Of a stretch of DNA of 64,000 bases, positions 58,003 to 64,000 are shown piece by piece. A model generated the notes under the pieces. It was not told the origin of the DNA. It saw nothing but the letters and a program-made list of their open reading frames with translations, and ran no database searches. A program made the translations under genes and the position numbers. The DNA lies in NCBI GenBank assembly GCA_964437335.1, contig CAYTGL010000003.1:1-64000 (forward strand), given 5' to 3'. The stretch comes from JAITWN01 sp964437335 (GTDB taxonomy: Bacteria > Pseudomonadota > Gammaproteobacteria > SZUA-140). Position 1 is the first letter of the stretch, and every line of letters starts with the position of its first letter.

Positions 58003-58659
58003 ATGTCAGGCTCGATGATCAGCATCGCCGTTTCCAAGGGACGCATTTTCAGCGAGGCGTTGCCGCTGCTTGCTCACGCCGGCATCACGCCGCTCGAAGA
58101 CCCGGAAACCAGCCGCAAGCTGATTTTCGAGACCAGCCGGGACGACGTTCGTCTCGTCGTGATCCGCGCCGCTGACGTGCCGACCTTCGTCGAATACGGC
58201 GCCGCGGATATCGGCATCGCCGGCAAGGACGTGCTGATGGAATATGGCGGTGACGGGCTGTACGAGCCGCTCGACCTCAAGATCGCCCGCTGCCGGCTCA
58301 TGGTGGCCGGTCCCGAAGGGGCGCCACGGCAGGGCGCGCGAATACGCGTTGCAACCAAATACGTCGAAACCGCCCGCCGCTATTTTGCCGCGCGCGGCGA
58401 ACAGGTCGAACTCGTCAAGCTCTATGGTTCGATGGAGCTTGCACCGCTCGTCGGTCTTGCGGATCGCATCGTCGATCTCGTCGACACCGGCAACACCCTG
58501 CGTGCGAACGGGCTGCAACCGCTCGAAACCATCATCGAGATCACTTCGCGGCTGATCGTCAACAAGGCGGCGATGAAGATGAAGCATGAAAAGATCAAGG
58601 AACTCATCAGTCTCCTTTCAGAGGCGGTCGAAGTGCGGCAGGCCCGGTCGGTGAAATAG
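58003..58659 (+). CDS. hisG: ATP phosphoribosyltransferase, short form
   Basis: First enzyme of histidine synthesis (ATP + PRPP). The 218-residue product is the short form lacking the C-terminal regulatory domain; such enzymes need HisZ for activity and feedback control. Motifs: ISIAVSKGRIFSEALPLL, DVPTFVEYGAADIGIAGKDVL (in parts) and the PRPP loop DLVDTGNTLRANGL. hisZ is not in the window (usually near purA). ATG 58015 is an alternative start. It begins the his cluster behind murA. Confidence 0.96.
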   Translation: MSGSMISIAVSKGRIFSEALPLLAHAGITPLEDPETSRKLIFETSRDDVRLVVIRAADVPTFVEYGAADIGIAGKDVLMEYGGDGLYEPLDLKIARCRLMVAGPEGAPRQGARIRVATKYVETARRYFAARGEQVELVKLYGSMELAPLVGLADRIVDLVDTGNTLRANGLQPLETIIEITSRLIVNKAAMKMKHEKIKELISLLSEAVEVRQARSVK

Positions 58660-58669
58660 GGATCAGGAT

Positions 58670-59980
58670 ATGAAAATTGCGAGACTCGACACTGCGGCGC
58701 CCGATTTCCACGCCCGACTCGACCGGCTGCTGGCCTGGGAAAGTGTCTCTGACGATCGCGTCAACCAGACGGTTCGCGCGATACTCGACCAGGTGCGCCG
58801 CCGCGGCGATGACGCAGTGCTCGAATATACCCGGCGCTTCGATCGCGTCGATGCGGGCTCTATCGCCGAACTCGAGTTGGACCAGGCGCGGCTGAAACGC
58901 GCACTCGTGGCAATACCGGACGATCATCGCGCCGCGCTCGAGCTGGCCGCGGCGCGCGTACGCGCCTATCACGAGCACCAGAAGGCGGAATCCTGGTCAT
59001 ACACCGAGGCCGACGGCACGATGCTGGGACAGCAAGTCACCGCGCTCGACCGCGTTGGTCTTTACGTGCCCGGTGGCAAGGCGGCCTATCCGTCGACGGT
59101 GATCATGAACGCGATCCCGGCCAGGGTCGCCGGCGTGCGGGAACTGGTCATGGTCGTGCCTGCGCCGGATGGTGTGCTGAACGACCTGGTGCTGGCAGCC
59201 GCGGTGATCTCCGGCGTCGATCGCGTGTTCACCATCGGCGGGGCGCAGGCGATCGCGGCGCTGGCCTTCGGCACGCAAACGGTTCCGCGCGTCGACAAGA
59301 TCGTCGGGCCCGGCAACATCTATGTCGCAACGGCGAAGAGCCTGGTCTTTGGGGTGGTTGGCATCGACATGATCGCCGGCCCGTCCGAGATCCTTGTAAT
59401 CTGCGACGGCGGCACGCCGCCCGACTGGATCGCAATGGACCTGTTCTCGCAATCGGAGCATGACGAGGATGCGCAATCGATCCTGGTATCTCCGGATCCC
59501 GGTTTCATCGACGCAGTCGAGGCGAGCATCGCCCGGCTGCTGCCCGGCATGGAGCGGGCGGACATCATCCGGACCTCGATGGCGAAGCGCTCGGCGCTGA
59601 TCCGGGCGCGCGATCTCGATGATGCCGCCGAAGTGGCGAATTACATCGCGCCCGAGCATCTCGAGTTGTCGGTCGGAGATCCGCAATCCCTGGCGCGCAG
59701 GATCCGCCATGCCGGCGCGATATTCATGGGGCGCCATACCGCCGAGGCTATCGGGGACTACGTGGCCGGCCCGAATCACGTGCTGCCGACTTCGCGCACG
59801 GCCCGTTTCTCGTCGCCGCTCGGGGTCTACGATTTCCAGAAGCGCTCGAGCCTGATCATGTGCTCGCCGGTCGGTGCGGCCGCGCTCGGCGTGACCGCCG
59901 CGATGCTCGCGCGCAGCGAAGGCCTGACGGCGCATGCCCGTTCGGCGGAATATCGCAGCGATGGTTCAAAACACGGCTAG
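58670..59980 (+). CDS. hisD: Histidinol dehydrogenase
   Basis: Zinc- and NAD-dependent enzyme for the last two oxidation steps of histidine synthesis. The 436-residue product has DRVGLYVPGGKAAYPSTVIMN (in parts), KIVGPGNIYVATAK, and the catalytic region YIAPEHLEL with the two-residue Glu-His pair, followed by GPNHVLPTSRTARFSSPL. It begins 10 nt behind hisG. Confidence 0.97.
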   Translation: MKIARLDTAAPDFHARLDRLLAWESVSDDRVNQTVRAILDQVRRRGDDAVLEYTRRFDRVDAGSIAELELDQARLKRALVAIPDDHRAALELAAARVRAYHEHQKAESWSYTEADGTMLGQQVTALDRVGLYVPGGKAAYPSTVIMNAIPARVAGVRELVMVVPAPDGVLNDLVLAAAVISGVDRVFTIGGAQAIAALAFGTQTVPRVDKIVGPGNIYVATAKSLVFGVVGIDMIAGPSEILVICDGGTPPDWIAMDLFSQSEHDEDAQSILVSPDPGFIDAVEASIARLLPGMERADIIRTSMAKRSALIRARDLDDAAEVANYIAPEHLELSVGDPQSLARRIRHAGAIFMGRHTAEAIGDYVAGPNHVLPTSRTARFSSPLGVYDFQKRSSLIMCSPVGAAALGVTAAMLARSEGLTAHARSAEYRSDGSKHG

Positions 59981-59998
59981 ACCGGCGCCCATCCGCAC

Positions 59999-61114
59999 AT
60001 GACCGCAGCAGACAACGGCCGTATCGGCACGGAAATCGATCGCAGGATCCGCGAATGGATTCGTCCGGAGATCTGCGCGCTCAATGCCTATCACGTGCCG
60101 CAGGCGAGTGGAATGATCAAGCTCGACGCGATGGAAAACCCCTATCAGTGGCCGGAGAAGATCGTCGACGAATGGCTGGCGATGTTGCGCGACGTCAGCC
60201 TCAACCGTTATCCGGATCCGTCGCCCCGATTGTTGATGCGGCGGCTGCGCGATTTTTTTGCTGTCCCGGCGGACATGGAGGTCATGCTCGGCAACGGTTC
60301 GGACGAACTGATCCAGATGATTGCGATGGCGATCTCAGGTCCGGGGCGCAGGGCGCTGGCCGCCGATCCGGCCTTCAGCATGTATCGCATGATATCGATC
60401 TACGCAGGGCTGGAGTTTGGCTCCGTCCGGCTGAAGCCGGAGGATTTCACCCTCGACATCGCGGCAATGTTGCGGGCGATCGGGGACGCGCGCCCGGCGC
60501 TGATATTGATCGATTATCCGAACAATCCCTCCGGGTGTCTGTTCGATACGGCAGCCCTTCGCGCCGTCATCGAAGCCGCGCCCGGCCTGGTAGTCGTCGA
60601 CGAGGCCTATCACGCCTTTTCCGGCGCGACGCTGATGCCCTGGTTGCGCGAGTATCCCAATCTGCTGATCCTCCGCACGCTGTCCAAGATGGGTCTCGCC
60701 GGTCTGCGTCTCGGCATGGTTGCCGGTCCCGCGGCGTGGATCCGGGAACTCGACAAGATCCGACTCCCGTACAATGTCAATGCCTTGAGCCAGGTCAGCG
60801 CCGAATTCGCGCTCGGCCACCGCGACATTCTGGACCAGCAGGCCAAGCGGATCATCGAAGACCGTGAGCGCCTGTACCAGACCCTGTGCGGCTTCAAAGG
60901 ACTGAGGGTCTGGCCGAGTCACGCGAATTTCATCCTGTTCCGGGCCCCTGCGGGGCGCGGCGACGAGGTGTTTCTCGGTCTGCGGGACAGGAACGTCCTG
61001 ATCAGGAACCTCGGCGGCGCCGGCGAGATGCTGCGCGACTGCCTGCGCGTCACGGTCGGCGCGCCGAACGAGAACGAACGCTTCCTCGCGGCGCTGGCAG
61101 AAGTATTGGGGTAA
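59999..61114 (+). CDS. hisC: Histidinol-phosphate aminotransferase
   Basis: PLP-dependent class I/II aminotransferase, 371 residues. PLP-site motifs: GNGSDELIQM, DYPNNPSG, VVDEAYHAFSG and the lysine region RTLSKMGLAGLRLG. The start lies 18 nt after hisD. An equally long overlapping frame (59860-60867) in another phase is a GC-rich shadow. Confidence 0.96.
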   Translation: MTAADNGRIGTEIDRRIREWIRPEICALNAYHVPQASGMIKLDAMENPYQWPEKIVDEWLAMLRDVSLNRYPDPSPRLLMRRLRDFFAVPADMEVMLGNGSDELIQMIAMAISGPGRRALAADPAFSMYRMISIYAGLEFGSVRLKPEDFTLDIAAMLRAIGDARPALILIDYPNNPSGCLFDTAALRAVIEAAPGLVVVDEAYHAFSGATLMPWLREYPNLLILRTLSKMGLAGLRLGMVAGPAAWIRELDKIRLPYNVNALSQVSAEFALGHRDILDQQAKRIIEDRERLYQTLCGFKGLRVWPSHANFILFRAPAGRGDEVFLGLRDRNVLIRNLGGAGEMLRDCLRVTVGAPNENERFLAALAEVLG

Positions 61115-61175
61115 CCCGGGTTAGCGCCACAGCCGCCATTGTGACATCATATTATTCGTTAACCGGAGAGGGCAG

Positions 61176-61769
61176 ATGGAGGAGCGCAAGGCCACAGTCG
61201 ATCGCAAGACACGGGAAACCGCAATCGCCGTGACCGTGAATCTCGATGGCACTGGCCAGTCAACATTCGAGACACCGGTGCCGTTTCTGAACCACATGCT
61301 GGAGCAGATCGCGCGTCACGGCATGTTCGATATCGAAGTCCGCGCCGAGGGCGACGTTCATATCGACGATCACCACACCGTCGAGGACATTGGCATCGTG
61401 TTCGGGCAGGCGACCGCGAAGGCGCTCGGTAAAAAGGCCGGCATACGGCGTTATGGCCATGCCTGCGTTCCGCTCGACGAGGCCCTGTCGCGTGTCGTCA
61501 TCGACCTCTCCGGTCGGCCCGGCCTGGAATACCACGTTGCATTTCCGCGCGCCCGCGTCGGCAACATGGACGTCGATCTGTTCCAGGAGTTTTTCCGCGC
61601 CTTCGTCAATCATGCGCAGGCCACGGTGCACATCGACTGCCTGCGGGGCGTCAATGCGCATCACATCATCGAGACGATTTTCAAGGCTTTCGGGCGCGCA
61701 TTACGCGCGGCGGTCGAGCCCGACCCCAGGGGCCAGGGCATCCTGCCGTCCACCAAGGGCAGTCTCTGA
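61176..61769 (+). CDS. hisB: Imidazoleglycerol-phosphate dehydratase
   Basis: Monofunctional dehydratase, 197 residues, without the phosphatase domain of the E. coli fusion. Metal-binding motifs DDHHTVEDIGI and NAHHIIETIFKAFGRAL are intact. It follows hisC after 61 bp and has a good ribosome site (GAGAGGG). A separate histidinol-phosphatase must be encoded elsewhere. Confidence 0.97.
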   Translation: MEERKATVDRKTRETAIAVTVNLDGTGQSTFETPVPFLNHMLEQIARHGMFDIEVRAEGDVHIDDHHTVEDIGIVFGQATAKALGKKAGIRRYGHACVPLDEALSRVVIDLSGRPGLEYHVAFPRARVGNMDVDLFQEFFRAFVNHAQATVHIDCLRGVNAHHIIETIFKAFGRALRAAVEPDPRGQGILPSTKGSL

Positions 61770-61819
61770 CCAGGCACAACTATTCGTTCGATTTCCGGCA
61801 GAATTGTGGACAGGTCTCG

Positions 61820-62464
61820 ATGACGACGGTTGCGGTGATTGACTACGGGATGGGCAACATCCGTTCCGTATCCCGGGCGCTGGAATATGCCGGTGGCAGT
61901 TGCCGTGTAATCGTCACCTACGATCCGCAGCGGATACTCGGCGCCGATCATGTCGTATTTCCCGGTGTCGGCGCGTTGCGCGACTGCATGTCTGAACTCC
62001 ATCGCCTCGAACTTGACGACGTCATCCGGGAGTGCGCCGCGAGCCGGCCGTTACTCGGTATCTGTCTCGGGTTGCAGGCACTGATGGACAGCAGCGAGGA
62101 GAACGGCGGCACCCCGGGCCTTGGCATCGTCGCCGGGGAGGCCGTGCGCTTCTCCGCAATCTCCGCGTCTGAAACGGCGGAGCAACGGAAAATACCGCAC
62201 ATGGGCTGGAACCAGGTTCACCAGGTTCGTCCACACGCCTTGTGGGAGGGCGTCGCGCAGGACAGCCGCTTCTATTTCGTGCACAGCTATTACGTCCGGC
62301 CTCGAGAGGCCGGTGTCGTCGCCGCAACGACCGAATACGGCGAGACTTTCGTCAGCGCGATTGCACGCGATAACATATTCGCCGTTCAATTCCACCCGGA
62401 AAAAAGTCAGCGTGCGGGCCTGGCCCTGCTTGCGAACTTCATCGCTTGGGATGGAGGAGCCTGA
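61820..62464 (+). CDS. hisH: Imidazole glycerol phosphate synthase, glutaminase subunit
   Basis: Class I glutamine amidotransferase that feeds ammonia to HisF, 214 residues. Catalytic nucleophile C82 in LGICLGLQ, His and Glu in FHPEKSQ, and the start VIDYGMGNIRSV are as expected. The 50-bp gap to hisB contains no clear promoter. Confidence 0.97.
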   Translation: MTTVAVIDYGMGNIRSVSRALEYAGGSCRVIVTYDPQRILGADHVVFPGVGALRDCMSELHRLELDDVIRECAASRPLLGICLGLQALMDSSEENGGTPGLGIVAGEAVRFSAISASETAEQRKIPHMGWNQVHQVRPHALWEGVAQDSRFYFVHSYYVRPREAGVVAATTEYGETFVSAIARDNIFAVQFHPEKSQRAGLALLANFIAWDGGA

Positions 62465-62524
62465 ATCCGGCCGGGCTGCGCGTTTGACCGATTATCCGCC
62501 AATCATGCTGATGAGGGAGAAGTC

Positions 62525-63262
62525 ATGTTGTTGATACCTGCCATCGATCTCAAGGATGGTCAGTGCGTTCGCCTGCGCCAGGGTCGCATGGAAGATTCGA
62601 CGGTATTTTCCGACGATCCGGTCGCGATGGCCGGCCGCTGGGTTGAAGCTGGCGCGCGGCGCCTGCACATCATTGATCTGAACGGCGCGATCCAGGGCAA
62701 GCCTGTCAATATCAAGCAGATCCGGGAGATCGCGCAGGCCTGGCCCGATTTGCCAATCCAGGTCGGGGGCGGTATCCGCGACGAGGAGACGATAGAGCGC
62801 TATCTCGACATTGGCGTCAGCTACGTCATTATCGGCACCGGCGCGGTCAATGAACCGCATTTCGTCGCCGATGCCGCGCTGGCCTATCCCGGCCACGTGA
62901 TTGTCGGTCTCGATGCGAAGGACGGCAAGGTAGCGATCGACGGCTGGTCCAAGCTTTCGAATCATGATGTCATCGACCTCGCCCAGCATCTCGAGCGCGA
63001 CGGCGTCACGGCGATCATCTACACCGATATCACCCGCGACGGCATGTTGAGCGGCGTCAATGTGCAGGCGACGGCCGATCTGGCCCGCGCGGTCAACATC
63101 CCGGTGATCGCCTCCGGCGGCATCGCCGGCATCGACGATATCAAGGCGCTGTGCGCAGTCGCCAATGAAGGCATCATCGGCGCGGTACTCGGACGCGCGC
63201 TCTATGAGAACAAGCTCGATTTCGCCGAATGTCAGAAACTGGCGGACGCCTGCGGCCAATGA
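62525..63262 (+). CDS. hisA: ProFAR isomerase (phosphoribosylformimino-AICAR-P isomerase)
   Basis: TIM-barrel isomerase of histidine synthesis, 245 residues. Catalytic aspartates in PAIDLKDGQCVRL (start) and YTDITRDGM, phosphate-binding loops QVGGGIRDEE and ASGGIAGIDDI. GGGAGAAG precedes the ATG. The stop overlaps the hisF start (ATGA). Confidence 0.97.
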   Translation: MLLIPAIDLKDGQCVRLRQGRMEDSTVFSDDPVAMAGRWVEAGARRLHIIDLNGAIQGKPVNIKQIREIAQAWPDLPIQVGGGIRDEETIERYLDIGVSYVIIGTGAVNEPHFVADAALAYPGHVIVGLDAKDGKVAIDGWSKLSNHDVIDLAQHLERDGVTAIIYTDITRDGMLSGVNVQATADLARAVNIPVIASGGIAGIDDIKALCAVANEGIIGAVLGRALYENKLDFAECQKLADACGQ

Positions 63263-64000
63263 ACGGGCTCGCCAAGCGCGTCATCCCCTGTCTCGATGTC
63301 GACAAGGGCCGGGTCGTCAAGGGCGTCCGTTTCAGGAATATTGCCGATGCCGGCGACCCGGTCGGGGTCGCCCGCGCCTACGATGCCCAGGGCGCCGACG
63401 AGCTGGTCTTTCTCGATATCACCGCGAGTTCCGAGGAGCGTGAGACCATGGTTCACGTCGTCGAGGAAGTCGCGGCGCAGGTCTTTATCCCATTGACTGT
63501 CGGCGGGGGCATCCGCGACCTGACCGATATCCGCCGCATGCTGAATGCGGGCGCCGACAAGGTCGCCATCAATACCGCGGCGATTCAGAATCCGGATTTC
63601 GTCCGGCTTGCCGCGGAGCGCTTCGGGTCCCAGTGCATCGTAGTCGCTATCGATGCCAAGCGCGTCAGCAGCAATGGCAAGCCGCTGCGCTGGGAGGTAT
63701 TTACTCATGGCGGACGCAGATCCACCGGCATCGACGCGCTGGCATGGGCGAAAAGGGTCATGGAACTCGGCGCCGGGGAGATTCTTCTGACCAGCATGGA
63801 TCGCGACGGTACCCGTGACGGCTATGATCTGGCGCTGAACGCGGCCGTCAGCGCTGCGGTATCGATACCGCTGATCGCCTCGGGCGGCGTCGGCAGCCTC
63901 GAACACCTCGCCGAAGGCCTGCTCGAGGGCAAGGCCGATGCGGTCCTGGCGGCGAGCATTTTCCATTACGGGGAGCACACGGTCGGGGATGCGAAGCGCT
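63259..64000 (+). CDS. hisF: Imidazole glycerol phosphate synthase, cyclase subunit (3' end outside window)
   Basis: TIM-barrel cyclase that makes IGP and AICAR with ammonia from HisH. 247 codons are visible of about 256. The catalytic aspartate in VIPCLDVDKGRVVKG and the second one in VAIDAKR are present, as are LTVGGGIRD, LTSMDRDGTRDGYD and ASGGVGS. It starts inside the hisA stop. hisI and hisE would be expected next. Confidence 0.97.
   Translation, partial: MNGLAKRVIPCLDVDKGRVVKGVRFRNIADAGDPVGVARAYDAQGADELVFLDITASSEERETMVHVVEEVAAQVFIPLTVGGGIRDLTDIRRMLNAGADKVAINTAAIQNPDFVRLAAERFGSQCIVVAIDAKRVSSNGKPLRWEVFTHGGRRSTGIDALAWAKRVMELGAGEILLTSMDRDGTRDGYDLALNAAVSAAVSIPLIASGGVGSLEHLAEGLLEGKADAVLAASIFHYGEHTVGDAKR

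Noticed and set aside
59860..60867. 335-codon plus-strand frame across hisD and hisC
   Set aside because: Different phase from both enzymes whose catalytic motifs are intact; Arg-rich shadow.

Overview
The window is a chromosomal segment of a high-GC Gram-negative bacterium, most likely a free-living gammaproteobacterium outside the Enterobacterales (a Chromatiales or sulfur-oxidiser-like lineage is my guess from gene order; I could not test it). Supporting signs are the outer-membrane machinery (lptE, lnt, mlaFEDCB, porin, btuB/tonB, yhdP), the order miaB-phoH-ybeY-corC-lnt, the order leuS-lptE-holA-proA-nadD-rsfS-rlmH-rng-yhdP-nit, and the order mlaFEDCB-ibaG-murA-hisGDCBHAF. Nearly all of the sequence is dense core-genome coding. 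There is no prophage, IS element, CRISPR array or rRNA operon.

Layout. 1-2.7 kb: end of ileS, then lspA and ispH. 2.7-9.5 kb (minus strand): a type IV pilus minor-pilin operon fimT-pilV-pilW-pilX-pilY1-pilE with two AlgR-like boxes upstream. 9.6-13.6 kb: thiO, then a less conserved stretch with a sigma54/IHF-type promoter driving a 59-residue orphan protein, two proteins sharing a C-terminal domain, a cysteine-free Fur-family regulator, tRNA-Thr(CGU) and a small lipoprotein. 13.7-17.7 kb: PilZ protein, ampDE, a BtuF-like binding protein and a PduO-type cobalamin adenosyltransferase, the last two converging on a perfect palindrome. 17.7-24.7 kb: a second orphan small gene in an AT-rich patch, then a Pho-box-controlled pstSCAB with two phoU paralogues. 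24.8-28.4 kb: cobalamin riboswitch, btuB, tonB and a glycosyltransferase. 28.4-32.6 kb: porin, a subtilase with a C-terminal sorting-like tail, and an ammonium transporter behind an NtrC-IHF-sigma54 control region. 32.6-38.0 kb: miaB-phoH-ybeY-corC-lnt. 38.1-39.6 kb: an arsenic cassette arsR-arsC-aquaporin. 39.6-52.5 kb: zinc-ribbon protein, then leuS through yhdP. 52.5-58 kb: nitrilase-family protein, the Mla lipid-transport operon, ibaG and murA. 58-64 kb: histidine biosynthesis, cut off inside hisF.

Nutrient control is a recurrent theme. Phosphate (PhoB), nitrogen (NtrC/sigma54), cobalamin (riboswitch) and arsenic (ArsR) systems each carry a recognisable regulatory element next to their genes. 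The least explained items are the sigma54-controlled small protein at 10.9 kb, the paired-domain proteins at 11.4-12.4 kb, the small protein at 17.9 kb, and the GGGGTCAGAGT palindromes. All assignments come from reading motifs by eye; no database or structure search was run.
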